In this document: positions 19,234 through 28,033 of the stretch, in pieces
Layout: every line of letters starts with the position of its first letter
Numbering within the stretch: the first letter of the stretch is position 1
Source of the DNA: Francisella orientalis FNO12
GTDB lineage: Bacteria > Pseudomonadota > Gammaproteobacteria > Francisellales > Francisellaceae
DNA length: 64,000 nucleotides
Assembly: GCF_001042525.2 (NCBI RefSeq)
Contig: NZ_CP011921.2
Span: 744,001-808,000 of the forward strand
Reading direction: 5' to 3'
Position numbers and translations under genes: made by a program
Notes under the pieces: generated by a model
The model's input: only the letters and a program-made list of their open reading frames with translations
Databases searched by the model: none
Told to the model about the DNA's origin: nothing

Positions 19234-20202
19234 ATGTCTGAAGATTTGATGATTTTTAGTGGTAATGCTTCTAAAAAGCTTGCTTGTGAAGTAGCAAAGG
19301 AATTAGGAGCAACTCTTGGTAATGCTACTGTTGATAGGTTTAAAGATGGTGAGATACATGTTGTATTGAATGAAAATGTTCGTGGTAAGGATGTTTTTGT
19401 CATTCAGTCTACATGTCCACCATCTGATAACTTGATGGAGTTGATACTTCTAATTGATGCTTTAAAAAGATCATCAGCTGAAAGAGTAACTGCAGTTCTA
19501 CCATATTTTGGATATGCTAGACAAGATAGACGATCAAAATCAGCAAGGGTGCCAATATCTGCAAAAGTTGTTGCAAATATCCTTCAGGCGGTTGGTTTAG
19601 ATAGAATTTTATCAGTTGATATTCATGCTGAACAGATTCAGGGTTTCTTCGACATTCCATTTGATAATGCATTTGCAACAAAGATATTTTTAGAGCATGT
19701 GCGTAAAAATATTGAAAAATATGAGAATATAAAAATTGTTTCTCCGGATATGGGTGGAGTAGTGAGAGCTAGATCTGTAGCCAAGAATTTGGGTGTTGAG
19801 ATTGCCGTTGTAGACAAAAGAAGACCTAGACCAAATGTAGCGGAAGTTATGAATATAATTGGTGATGTTGAAGGTAAGCATTGTATATTAGTTGATGATA
19901 TCATGGATACTGGTGGGACAATGTGTCAAGCAGCAAAAGCTCTAGTTGAAAAGGGTGGGGCAGCTAAAGTTTCTGCGTTTTGTGTACATCCTCTATTATC
20001 TGGTGATGCTATCAAAAATATCGAAAATTCAGCTATTGAAGAGTTTATAGTTACAGACTCTATTCCTCTAAAACCACATGCTGAAGCTTGTAATAAAATT
20101 AAAGTTATTACCTTAGCTCCCTTACTTGCACAAATTGTAGAGAAGACTAATGGCGAAGAATCTGTGAGTGATATCTTTAGAATAGATGGTTTAGTTGATT
20201 AA
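19234..20202 (+). CDS. prs: Ribose-phosphate pyrophosphokinase (PRPP synthetase)
   Basis: Makes PRPP from ribose 5-phosphate and ATP for purine, pyrimidine, histidine, tryptophan and NAD synthesis. At 322 residues it is slightly longer than the 315-residue E. coli enzyme. Class I features are present: FKDGEIHV, the ATP flexible loop PYFGYARQDRR, the metal-binding DIHAEQIQGFF and the PRPP-binding loop LVDDIMDTGGTM (about residues 221-232). The upstream 204 bp hold no tRNA or ispE, unlike many gammaproteobacteria. Followed by rplY with its own promoter. Confidence 0.97.
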   Translation: MSEDLMIFSGNASKKLACEVAKELGATLGNATVDRFKDGEIHVVLNENVRGKDVFVIQSTCPPSDNLMELILLIDALKRSSAERVTAVLPYFGYARQDRRSKSARVPISAKVVANILQAVGLDRILSVDIHAEQIQGFFDIPFDNAFATKIFLEHVRKNIEKYENIKIVSPDMGGVVRARSVAKNLGVEIAVVDKRRPRPNVAEVMNIIGDVEGKHCILVDDIMDTGGTMCQAAKALVEKGGAAKVSAFCVHPLLSGDAIKNIENSAIEEFIVTDSIPLKPHAEACNKIKVITLAPLLAQIVEKTNGEESVSDIFRIDGLVD

Positions 20203-20206
20203 TACC

Positions 20207-20235
20207 TTGAATTTATAGTTATAGCTGACTATAAT
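20207..20235 (+). promoter_or_regulatory. Sigma-70 promoter for rplY
   Basis: TTGAAT (20207-20212), 17 bases, TATAAT (20230-20235). This is one of the best -35/-10 pairs in the window and starts just after the prs stop. The predicted transcript would begin near 20242, directly ahead of a leader hairpin. Confidence 0.65.
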
Positions 20236-20242
20236 AGCACGG

Positions 20243-20266
20243 TTAATCTAGGGTCGCATAGATTAA
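20243..20266 (+). promoter_or_regulatory. Leader hairpin in the rplY 5' UTR
   Basis: TTAATCTA (20243-20250), loop GGGTCGCA, TAGATTAA (20259-20266): a perfect 8-bp stem at the very start of the predicted rplY mRNA. bL25 of E. coli is known to repress its own synthesis through its mRNA leader, so this could be the autoregulatory site or a 5'-end stabiliser. Inference only. Confidence 0.4.
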
Positions 20267-20303
20267 TAAATTCAGTTTAAACAAAAATAAAGGAAATTTA
20301 ACA

Positions 20304-20594
20304 ATGACAAATTTTATTTTGAAAGCAGTTAAAAGAGAAGATTCAGGATCTGGTGCGAGCCGCCGTCTAAGAAGAGCTGGTAAAATCCCAGCTGTTATAT
20401 ATGGTGGTGACAAGGAAGCAGTATCTATAGTATTAGATCACGATAAAGTTTTACACTCTACAGAAGACAAAGCATTCTTCTCAAGTGAGATCACTTTAGA
20501 GATTGATGGTCAAGAAGAAAAAGTAATCATCAAAGCACTACAAAGACATCCGTATAAAGTTAAGCTTGTTCACGCTGACTTCATGAGAGTGTAA
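20304..20594 (+). CDS. rplY: 50S ribosomal protein bL25 (short form)
   Basis: A 96-residue single-domain bL25, the E. coli-type form that binds 5S rRNA, without the C-terminal extension of CTC-type proteins. Recognised by [20 protein letters not shown] at the N-terminus, [12 protein letters not shown] and the C-terminal [15 protein letters not shown]. The upstream AAAGGAAATTTAACA is a good ribosome-binding site. Confidence 0.95.
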   Translation: MTNFILKAVKREDSGSGASRRLRRAGKIPAVIYGGDKEAVSIVLDHDKVLHSTEDKAFFSSEITLEIDGQEEKVIIKALQRHPYKVKLVHADFMRV

Positions 20595-20608
20595 TACCTC
20601 TCTCAATA

Positions 20609-20632
20609 AATCATTTCTGATTATATTTTTTT
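20609..20632 (+). terminator. Weak intrinsic terminator after rplY
   Basis: AATCA-TTTC-TGATT forms a 5-bp stem followed by ATATTTTTTT. The stem is short and AT-rich, so efficiency is doubtful. A second possible small stem (GAGAG/CTCTC) spans the rplY stop codon. Confidence 0.35.
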
Positions 20633-20691
20633 ATTATCAAAGTTCTTATGTTAAAATAAGATTTCGCATTATCTTCATTATTATTTATTAA

Positions 20692-21954
20692 ATGAGTACT
20701 TATACTGTAGTTATTATTTTATTTATTCTTATTGGCATTTCAGCTTTTTTTTCAAGCTCAGAAACAGCTATGATGACTTTGAATAAATATAAACTTAAAC
20801 ATTTAGCAAAAAAAAATCATCGAGCAGCAAAAAGAAGTTTATCTTTAGTTTGTAATCCCGAGAGACTATTGGTTGCGATACTTATAGGTAATACGTTTGC
20901 AAATATATTTGCCGGTACAGTCATTTCATCATATTCAGAAGATCATTTTGGTGATATTGGTTTATTGATAGCAACAATAGTTGTCACAATTTTAGTTTTA
21001 GTATTTGGAGAGATAATTCCAAAGTCTTTTGCAGCAGTCTATCCACAAAGATTAGCTTTTCCATTTTCATTACCTCTAAAAGTAATAATGATATTGCTAT
21101 ATCCTGCAGTAGTTTTTCTTAGTATGGTTTCAAAAATAACTTTAAAAATTTTTGGTATAAAGATTGAGCCTGTAAATAATGAGTCTTTAGATAAGGAAGA
21201 AATACAGACTGTTGTAAATGAGTCAAATGCAAAACTTGGTGCTAAAAATAAAAATATGTTAATAGGTGTCTTAGAGCTTGATAAAGTTTTAGTTCAAGAA
21301 GTTATGACTCATTTTAATAAAATAGAATATATAGATCTTAATAATTCTGTAGATAAGATTTTAGCTAGAATAGCAAAAATGAGATCTTTGAATATTATTT
21401 TATGTGAGAATGGAGTTAATAATGTTATTGGAGTTATAAAGCTTAAAGAGATAACAAATTTACTTATATCAACTAAGAGATCACAAATAACAAAAGCAAG
21501 TTTACGTAAAATTGCTTATGAAGCGTATTTCATACCAGAGACAGTTTCTTTACAGACTCAGTTGGTTAATTTTCAATACAAAAGTAAACGATTTGCTATT
21601 GTGGTTGATGAATATGGTGATGTCTATGGCACAGTGACAATAGAAGATATTATGGAAGAAATTGTTGGAGAATTCTCTGATAGATTTGATATGAATAATA
21701 ATATTCGCAAACTTGATGAAAATAGTTATCTAATAGGTGGCGGTGCAACGCTAAGAGAAATAAATCGTCACATAGGGATAGAGTTTGAAAGTGGAGATGC
21801 TAAAACTTTGTCAGGCCTTATAATAGAAGAAATTGAGAACTTACCACAGGGACCTTGTTGTATAAAGTATAATAATATCTTACTTGAAATAACGAATATT
21901 AGAGATAACAAAATAGTTTCTATAAAATTAACTACTATTAGTACAGAAATATAA
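20692..21954 (+). CDS. CNNM/CorC-family membrane protein with CBS domains
   Basis: A 420-residue protein: an N-terminal DUF21/CNNM membrane domain of about four helices (SAFFSSSETAMMTLNKYKLK, GNTFANIFAGTV and FGEIIPKSFAAV are characteristic), two CBS domains (about residues 195-330, including IVVDEYGDVYGTVTIEDIME) and a C-terminal CorC_HlyC domain. Family members are implicated in Mg2+/Co2+ export or in regulating it; the older haemolysin label is not supported. Plus-strand gene downstream of rplY; the following lipoprotein is convergent. Confidence 0.88.
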   Translation: MSTYTVVIILFILIGISAFFSSSETAMMTLNKYKLKHLAKKNHRAAKRSLSLVCNPERLLVAILIGNTFANIFAGTVISSYSEDHFGDIGLLIATIVVTILVLVFGEIIPKSFAAVYPQRLAFPFSLPLKVIMILLYPAVVFLSMVSKITLKIFGIKIEPVNNESLDKEEIQTVVNESNAKLGAKNKNMLIGVLELDKVLVQEVMTHFNKIEYIDLNNSVDKILARIAKMRSLNIILCENGVNNVIGVIKLKEITNLLISTKRSQITKASLRKIAYEAYFIPETVSLQTQLVNFQYKSKRFAIVVDEYGDVYGTVTIEDIMEEIVGEFSDRFDMNNNIRKLDENSYLIGGGATLREINRHIGIEFESGDAKTLSGLIIEEIENLPQGPCCIKYNNILLEITNIRDNKIVSIKLTTISTEI

Positions 21955-21969
21955 AATAGACTTTTGTTA

Positions 21970-22248
21970 TTAAACGTTCATTCTATTCCAGTTTATATTC
22001 TGCATAAAAGGACTTGGTTGAGTAAGGCCAGTTTCTTCATAGTACTGACCTTGATATGTATATGGACTAGTTTCCATCTGTTCAACACTTTGCTGAAAGT
22101 AACCATGAATCAGATCATCTTTGTCATAGTCTGGATTATAGTATGTTCCACTAGGTTCATAATTTGGATAGGTAAAAGAAGTATTACAACCAGCTATACT
22201 AATCACTGATAACCAAATTAGACAGTTATAAATTATATTCTTGGACAT
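21970..22248 (-). CDS. Small predicted lipoprotein
   Basis: A 92-residue protein with a type II signal peptide and lipobox I-A-G-C21; the mature part is rich in Tyr, Gln, Pro and Asn. No family recognised. It starts 11 bp after the ychF stop and could be the last gene of the sthA-to-ychF run. The overlapping plus-strand open frame looks like a shadow. The lipobox and basic N-terminus make a real gene likely. Confidence 0.68.
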   Translation of the reverse strand: MSKNIIYNCLIWLSVISIAGCNTSFTYPNYEPSGTYYNPDYDKDDLIHGYFQQSVEQMETSPYTYQGQYYEETGLTQPSPFMQNINWNRMNV

Positions 22249-22259
22249 TTTAGATTTGG

Positions 22260-23351
22260 CTATACATTAAATCTGAAGTTTACTACATCACCATCTTTCA
22301 TGATATATTCTTTTCCTTCAAGACGAGCTTTTCCGGCTTCTTTTGCACCTTTTTCGCCATTATACTGAATATAATCATCATACGAGATGACTTCAGCTCG
22401 GATAAATCCTCTCTCAAAGTCAGTGTGAATTACACCGGCGGCTCGGGGTGCTGTAGCACCTACAGGGATTGTCCAAGCTCGGACTTCTTTAACACCTGCA
22501 GTTAGGTATGTATGAAGATTCAAAAGAGCGTAACCAGCTTTGATAACTCTATCAAGACCAGTCTCAGTAAGTCCCATATCAGCTAAAAATTCTAGCTTCT
22601 CATCTGGCTCAAGCTGAGAGATTTCTTGCTCCATAGCAGCACAAACAGGAACAACATTTGAATTTGCAGCTTTAGCATACTCTATAACCTTATCTAATAA
22701 TGGATTATTTTCAAAACCATCTTCAGTAATATTTGCAATATACAATACAGGTTTGCTAGTTAGTAGAGGAGTTTGCTTAAGCCACTTAGCTTCATCATCT
22801 GTTAGCTGAAATGTTCTAGCTGGTTTTTCTGATTCTAAATGCTCTTTTAGTTTGGTATAAAAATCTGCTTTAGCTAAAGCTTCTTTATCACCAGATTTTT
22901 TCATTTTAGCGAATCTTTGAACTGCTTTATCACAAGATTCAATGTCAGCTAATATTAGTTCCATATTGATAGTGTTAATATCTTCAATAGGATCAACCTT
23001 TCCACTTACATGAATAATATTATCATCCTCAAAACATCTGACGACATGTGCAATAGCATCTGTTTCACGAATATTTGCTAGGAATTTGTTTCCAAGACCT
23101 TCACCTTTGCTTGCACCTGCAACAAGACCAGCAATGTCAACAAACTCTATAGTTGTAGGAAGTATTCTTTCTGGCTTAACAATTTTTGCTAACTCATTAA
23201 GTCTTTGATCTGGAACAGAAACGATCCCTACATTTGGATCAATCGTACAAAAAGGGTAGTTAGCTACTTCAATACCAGCTTCTGTAAGAGCATTAAATAG
23301 AGTTGATTTACCAACATTTGGTAAACCTACGATACCACATTTAAATCTCAT
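22260..23351 (-). CDS. ychF: Ribosome-binding ATPase YchF (OLA1 family)
   Basis: A 363-residue P-loop protein: G1 motif [14 protein letters not shown], an altered G4 (NITEDG rather than NKxD) that underlies the family's ATP preference, a coiled coil (about residues 130-200) and a C-terminal TGS domain ending VVNFRFNV. It associates with ribosomes and is implicated in oxidative-stress responses. Located 19 bp after pth, the conserved pth-ychF pair of proteobacteria. Confidence 0.97.
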   Translation of the reverse strand: MRFKCGIVGLPNVGKSTLFNALTEAGIEVANYPFCTIDPNVGIVSVPDQRLNELAKIVKPERILPTTIEFVDIAGLVAGASKGEGLGNKFLANIRETDAIAHVVRCFEDDNIIHVSGKVDPIEDINTINMELILADIESCDKAVQRFAKMKKSGDKEALAKADFYTKLKEHLESEKPARTFQLTDDEAKWLKQTPLLTSKPVLYIANITEDGFENNPLLDKVIEYAKAANSNVVPVCAAMEQEISQLEPDEKLEFLADMGLTETGLDRVIKAGYALLNLHTYLTAGVKEVRAWTIPVGATAPRAAGVIHTDFERGFIRAEVISYDDYIQYNGEKGAKEAGKARLEGKEYIMKDGDVVNFRFNV

Positions 23352-23370
23352 TATTTTATTCCTTATAATA

Positions 23371-23946
23371 TTATTTTGTATGAAGCCTCTGCATTGCAGG
23401 CTCTAATTTGTAGTTTATTATATCATCTAAAACACATATACCATTATCAATAGCATTATCTATATCATTTTTCTGAGCTACAGAAGGATTTGATAGTACA
23501 TAATTTGATACTTTTGATTTATGTCCAGGATGTCCGATACCAATTTTTAGGCGTAAATAATCATTTGTCCCAAGGTGTTGATGGATACTTCTTAAGCCAT
23601 TATGACCACCGTGTCCACCACCTTTTTTTAGACGAATTTCTCCAGAATCTATATCTAGCTCATCATGTACTACTAGTATTTCTTCAGGCTCAATTTTATA
23701 GAAATTAGCAACTTTGCTAACAGCTAAGCCACTATTGTTCATAAATGTTGTTGGAAATACCAATATTATGTTATTGTAATTGATATTTACTTTAGCAATA
23801 TTGTAATTAAGTTTAGAATTTAGACTAAAGTTTTCATTATTGTCTTTAGCAATCTTCGATATAAACCACTCACCAACATTATGGCGTGTATTTTCATATT
23901 CTTTGCCTATATTTCCTAGGCCAACAATCATTTTTATTTTAGGCAT
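23371..23946 (-). CDS. pth: Peptidyl-tRNA hydrolase
   Basis: Recycles peptidyl-tRNAs released from stalled ribosomes. The 191-residue protein has the Pth core: [20 protein letters not shown] (catalytic His in RHNVG), [30 protein letters not shown] and GHNGLRSI. Its ATG overlaps the stop region of the beta-lactamase gene by 8 bp; an alternative in-frame ATG at 23931 would remove the overlap and begin MIVGLGNIG. Confidence 0.96.
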   Translation of the reverse strand: MPKIKMIVGLGNIGKEYENTRHNVGEWFISKIAKDNNENFSLNSKLNYNIAKVNINYNNIILVFPTTFMNNSGLAVSKVANFYKIEPEEILVVHDELDIDSGEIRLKKGGGHGGHNGLRSIHQHLGTNDYLRLKIGIGHPGHKSKVSNYVLSNPSVAQKNDIDNAIDNGICVLDDIINYKLEPAMQRLHTK

Positions 23947-24823
23947 CTTTGTTCGTGTTTTGTTGTTCTAATTTATCCAAAAGTATTTTAGTTACTTCTC
24001 TTATGATTTTATTATTTGGTTTAGCATCTTTTTGTGATTGAGTATAAAAAATAGCCATAATTATAGCTTTATCATCATCAGGCCAGATAATAGCAACATC
24101 ATTTGTGGACCCATAAGCACAAGTACCAGTTTTATTACCAATTTCCCATTCATCAGGAATTTCTGCAGCTATACGATTATTGCCAGAGTCACTCTCTAAA
24201 AGCCATTTCTTAAATAATAGTCGATGCTTTTTGTTAAGAATACTATTACTAAAAGCAAGTTTATTAATATCTTTAGCCATTATTTTGGGAGTAGTTTTAT
24301 TTTGGTTAGTTGTAAGACTAACTTGATTAGCTACAGGTTCTAAACCGGCTATTTTTGTTGCATGATCATGTAATGAGAGTATAAATGTATTAAGATTATT
24401 TAAACCACCTAGCTTTTCTATCAATAGGTTTGTCGCAGTATTATCACTTTGAATTGCTGCTTTGCTAAGCTCACTCACTGTCATTGTTTGATTTAGATGT
24501 TTTTTTGTCACTGGCGAGTAGCCAATAATTTGATTTGCTGAGATTTTTACTTCTTCATTGAGCAAGTTGTTATCAGTCATACTCTGCTTGAGTATAGCAC
24601 CAACAACAAGAAATTTGTAAGTACTACAAATTGGGAAATAGAAGCTTTGGTTATGCGAAAAATTACTATTATAATTTCTATTAATCGTGTAGACACCTAT
24701 TTTACCACCGCATTGTTTTTCTAAATTATGTAAACGGTTAGATATTTCAATGTTTGCAGTACTAGCAGAGAAACCAATGCTTGAGATAAATATAGTCAGT
24801 ATTAAAATTATTATTTTATTCAT
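23939..24823 (-). CDS. blaA: Class A beta-lactamase, FTU-1 type
   Basis: A 294-residue periplasmic serine beta-lactamase with a signal peptide (about residues 1-20). Catalytic motifs: S67-T-Y-K70, S126-D-N128, E162-P-V-A-N166 (omega loop) and K231-T-G233. Cysteines C66 and C235 correspond to Ambler 69 and 238, the pair that forms the disulfide typical of class A carbapenemases such as KPC and SME; the known Francisella FTU-1 shares it without being an efficient carbapenemase, as I recall. It is embedded between dsbG-like and pth with overlapping or near-overlapping ends and no mobile element, so it is an ancestral gene, not an acquired one. Confidence 0.93.
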   Translation of the reverse strand: MNKIIILILTIFISSIGFSASTANIEISNRLHNLEKQCGGKIGVYTINRNYNSNFSHNQSFYFPICSTYKFLVVGAILKQSMTDNNLLNEEVKISANQIIGYSPVTKKHLNQTMTVSELSKAAIQSDNTATNLLIEKLGGLNNLNTFILSLHDHATKIAGLEPVANQVSLTTNQNKTTPKIMAKDINKLAFSNSILNKKHRLLFKKWLLESDSGNNRIAAEIPDEWEIGNKTGTCAYGSTNDVAIIWPDDDKAIIMAIFYTQSQKDAKPNNKIIREVTKILLDKLEQQNTNKDA

Positions 24824-24831
24824 ATATAGAG

Positions 24832-25677
24832 TTAGAAACTATTTGATGTTAGTAGTAAGAATTCGTTAACTTTTTTGATATTATCTTTCTCAGCAATTTT
24901 TGCTTCAGTAAGTGGAAGTTTATTTCCACCTGATATTTTAAGAGCACCTTCTGGAGTTTTGTATATAATAGTTGGGAAGCCACTTATATCCGAAGATAAT
25001 CTCATATTGTTTTCGGCTTTTTCATTCGGTTTTGTTAAGCTTTCATCGTACTTTTTAGTATTGTGATATTCTATCAAAGCTTGAAGAGGATCTTTTGAGT
25101 TGAAAATACTTCTAACAACATCAGGACTATTTTGTAAACTACCTATAGGAATCCAACGGACTGCTAAATCACCAGATTTGATAGAAGGCTGAGAGGCATC
25201 AAATAGGCTTGCACAGTAACGACAGTTAGGATCAATGATTGCATAAAACTTATGTGGAGCATCGTTGCTACCTTGTTGAATATATGTAGCATATTTCTTT
25301 ATATCTAAATAAAGATCACTTGCTTGTGGAGATGATGTAAAGTAATTAGCATATATCTGATTTAGACTTGTTAGCTTGTTTTGATTTCTATCCCATGCTA
25401 AAAGCTCCCCATTAACGATGACATCACCATCTTCGCTCGTGAAAGTTACTGTTCGTTTAGTTGTATCCTTTTTATCTTCAAGGATGTAAGCTTGTAGATG
25501 TATACCTGTATCAAAAGTTTTTATTACTTTATATTGTGGAAACGCTTGTTTAACAAGATATAGACCTTGTTGATTATTAAAAGATGATTTACTAAGATTT
25601 GCAGTACTAAAAAAGTATATAATAACCAATAAAAATAATATAAATATCGAAAGGACTGCGAAAGATTTCTTTTGCAT
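24832..25677 (-). CDS. DsbG/DsbC-like periplasmic thiol:disulfide protein
   Basis: A 281-residue protein with an N-terminal signal anchor (about residues 8-25), an N-terminal dimerisation-like domain and a thioredoxin fold with the redox motif C152-R-Y-C155 and a cis-proline in SGFPTII. This matches the DsbC/DsbG family of disulfide isomerases/reductases. It lies 8 bp before blaA and 9 bp after pilD; its neighbour enzyme and the pilin partner proteins at 55-57 kb contain cysteines, so they are plausible clients, though that is inference. Confidence 0.82.
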   Translation of the reverse strand: MQKKSFAVLSIFILFLLVIIYFFSTANLSKSSFNNQQGLYLVKQAFPQYKVIKTFDTGIHLQAYILEDKKDTTKRTVTFTSEDGDVIVNGELLAWDRNQNKLTSLNQIYANYFTSSPQASDLYLDIKKYATYIQQGSNDAPHKFYAIIDPNCRYCASLFDASQPSIKSGDLAVRWIPIGSLQNSPDVVRSIFNSKDPLQALIEYHNTKKYDESLTKPNEKAENNMRLSSDISGFPTIIYKTPEGALKISGGNKLPLTEAKIAEKDNIKKVNEFLLLTSNSF

Positions 25678-25686
25678 TTAACATGA

Positions 25687-26535
25687 CTAATATTGAATAA
25701 ACATAACGTGATTATACCATATATAAAGATTATCTTTAGTTAGTAGGTAAAAAAATGTTGCTAAAATAATAGCTGGACCAAAAGGTATTACATTTGTACG
25801 TTTTGCAATAAGATTTATACCTATAGCAATTAAAATTCCAAATATGCAGCTAGCAAATATTGTATAAAGAAGCACAGTATATCCAAACCATGCACCAATT
25901 GCAGCTAATAGCTTAAAATCTCCGTAGCCCAATCCTTCTTTGCCAGTGAGAATTTTGTATATCCAAAATACACTCCATAGTGATAGATATCCGATAATTG
26001 CTCCCCAAACTGACTGATCTAGTGTACTAAATACATTATAGTAGTTAAGAATAATACCTATCCATACTAATGGTAGAGTAAGTGAATCTGGAAGTATCTG
26101 ATATTTTGCATCTATAAAAAATAAAGGAATAAAAAATGTGCTTAGACCAGCCATAGCTACTGCCTGAATAGTAAATCTAAATATATAAAATATAGTTATA
26201 AATACTACAGCAGTAATAAACTCTATTAAAGGGTATTCAAAAGAGATACTTTCTTTACAAAAATAACATTTATCTTTTAGAATAAACCAACCTAAAATAG
26301 GTATATTATGACGATATTTGAGTTTATTTTTACATTTTGGACATCTTGAGGGCGCTGTTAGGCTAAAATTCTGACTAGATTCTTGCTTGGGTAGTTCAAG
26401 TATTTCTCGAGATATGATTTTCTCATCAGCAAATATTTTATTAGGTACTCTATATATTATAACGTTTAGAAAACTACCAACAGCTGCGCCAAAAAGAAAT
26501 ATAAATAGAAAAATTATATATATATCGTAGTACAT
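25687..26535 (-). CDS. pilD: Prepilin peptidase / N-methyltransferase
   Basis: A 282-residue polytopic membrane enzyme that cleaves type IV prepilins after glycine and methylates the new N-terminal Phe. The cytoplasmic loop has the tetracysteine zinc site C65-P-K-C68 and C90-Y-F-C93, and the aspartyl protease pair is D142 (FIDAKYQ) and D206 in the G-Y-G-D motif. It lies between sthA and the dsbG-like gene rather than with pilB/pilC as in many species. Its likely substrates within the window are the pilins at 55385 and 56873. Confidence 0.94.
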   Translation of the reverse strand: MYYDIYIIFLFIFLFGAAVGSFLNVIIYRVPNKIFADEKIISREILELPKQESSQNFSLTAPSRCPKCKNKLKYRHNIPILGWFILKDKCYFCKESISFEYPLIEFITAVVFITIFYIFRFTIQAVAMAGLSTFFIPLFFIDAKYQILPDSLTLPLVWIGIILNYYNVFSTLDQSVWGAIIGYLSLWSVFWIYKILTGKEGLGYGDFKLLAAIGAWFGYTVLLYTIFASCIFGILIAIGINLIAKRTNVIPFGPAIILATFFYLLTKDNLYIWYNHVMFIQY

Positions 26536-26537
26536 AT

Positions 26538-27938
26538 TTATTTATGTTCAGGCACACATTGTTTATTTTTTGGTTTAAGCTTATTAACACCATCAATAGC
26601 AGCAATACGGTACGCTTCTGCCATAGTAGGGTAGTTAAATGTAGTGTTCAAGAAATATCTGATCGTGTTGTGTTTGCCTGGCATAGATTTAATTGCTTGA
26701 CCAATATGGATAATTTCAGATACTCTATGACCAAAGCAGTGAATACCTAGGATTTCAAAAGTTTCTTTATGGAATAGTATTTTTAGCATACCAGTTTCAC
26801 TTCCTGAAATCTGTGCACGAGCAAGATCTTTGAAATAAGCTCTACCACTTTCATAAGGAATATTTTCTGCCGTTAACTGTTCTTCGGTTTTACCAATACA
26901 GCTTATTTCAGGTCTTGTATAAATGCCAGTTGGGATATCTTCAACTAACTTATCATTACATGATCCATCAATAATATGTGTAGCAGCAAATCTACCTTGG
27001 TTAAAAGCAGATGATGCAAGCGAAGGGAAACCAATAACATCGCCAACAGCATAGATGTTAGGCTGAGTAGTTTGGTAGTTATCATTTACATTCACAAGAC
27101 CTCTTTGCGGACTATATTTAACTCCAATCTTATCAAGATTTAGACCGTTAGTATTACAGGCACGCCCAAGAGCGAATAGCACATAGTCAGACTCTATAAT
27201 TCGACCTGAATTCAATGTTGTAATTACTTTATCGCCTTTGGCTTTGATACTTTTATAAGTTTCGTTATGCATTAGGTTGATTTTTTGGTTAACAGTAAAG
27301 TGGTTTGTTAAAGTTTCTATAATCTCATCATCAAGGAATGACATCAATTTGTCTCTAGTATTGATAAGATTTACTTGAATATCGAGAGTGCCCAATATAG
27401 ATGCATACTCACAGCCAATTACACCAGCACCATATATAGTTATTGATCTAATATTTTTATCTTTTAGTTCAAGAAGCTTGTCACTATCTAAAATTCTAGG
27501 GTGAGTAAAGTCTATATCATCAGGCTGATAAGGGCGAGATCCTGTCGCTAGTATAAACTTTTTAGCCGTTATGATCTCTGTAGAACCATTTTTACGTGAA
27601 ATTTTAATTTTATTTTTATCTAAGAAACTTGCAAAACCATAAAATACGTCAATTTCATTATTGGCAAAACGGTTTTTTTTAATTTCTCTTTGTTTTAGAA
27701 CTACTTCAAATGCATTATCTAGCATATCAGGGAAATCAAAGTTTTTTTTGTTATACCAAACTTCACGTGATAGTTGTCTAAGAGTCTTACTCGGAATTGT
27801 TCCCCAGTTATTACAACTTCCACCAATGGCATCATTTTCGATGATTGCTACTTTTTGACCATTTCTAGTCGCTTTCATGGCAGCACCTTCGCCACCAGGA
27901 CCACTACCTATAATGATAATGTCGTAATTATATTCCAT
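26538..27938 (-). CDS. sthA: Soluble pyridine nucleotide transhydrogenase
   Basis: Flavoprotein that interconverts NADPH and NADH. About 466 residues from the ATG at 27938, which is preceded by GGAG at ideal spacing; a longer in-frame extension to a TTG at 27953 is less likely. FAD-binding GSGPGGEGAAMKATRNG, the SthA-type GGSCNNWGTIPSKTL, in which the first cysteine of the disulfide reductase CxxxxC pair is lost, a second Rossmann motif GAGVIGCEYAS and the ALGRACNTNGL block all fit. The gene is 2 bp from pilD. Confidence 0.94.
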   Translation of the reverse strand: MEYNYDIIIIGSGPGGEGAAMKATRNGQKVAIIENDAIGGSCNNWGTIPSKTLRQLSREVWYNKKNFDFPDMLDNAFEVVLKQREIKKNRFANNEIDVFYGFASFLDKNKIKISRKNGSTEIITAKKFILATGSRPYQPDDIDFTHPRILDSDKLLELKDKNIRSITIYGAGVIGCEYASILGTLDIQVNLINTRDKLMSFLDDEIIETLTNHFTVNQKINLMHNETYKSIKAKGDKVITTLNSGRIIESDYVLFALGRACNTNGLNLDKIGVKYSPQRGLVNVNDNYQTTQPNIYAVGDVIGFPSLASSAFNQGRFAATHIIDGSCNDKLVEDIPTGIYTRPEISCIGKTEEQLTAENIPYESGRAYFKDLARAQISGSETGMLKILFHKETFEILGIHCFGHRVSEIIHIGQAIKSMPGKHNTIRYFLNTTFNYPTMAEAYRIAAIDGVNKLKPKNKQCVPEHK

Positions 27939-28033
27939 GGTTTTACTCCACAATATATTTTTTGGAAAAATTGGTACACATATTTTCGAAATAATAACAT
28001 AGTCTAAGGCTATGTTAATTATTTTTGATGAAA

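Noticed and set aside
21964-22209. Plus-strand ORF overlapping the minus-strand lipoprotein
   Set aside because: The antisense frame has a clear lipobox and good context; the plus-strand frame lacks a start site and any family feature.
26538-27953. sthA start at 27953
   Set aside because: That codon is TTG with poor context; the ATG at 27938 has GGAG upstream and gives the family N-terminus.
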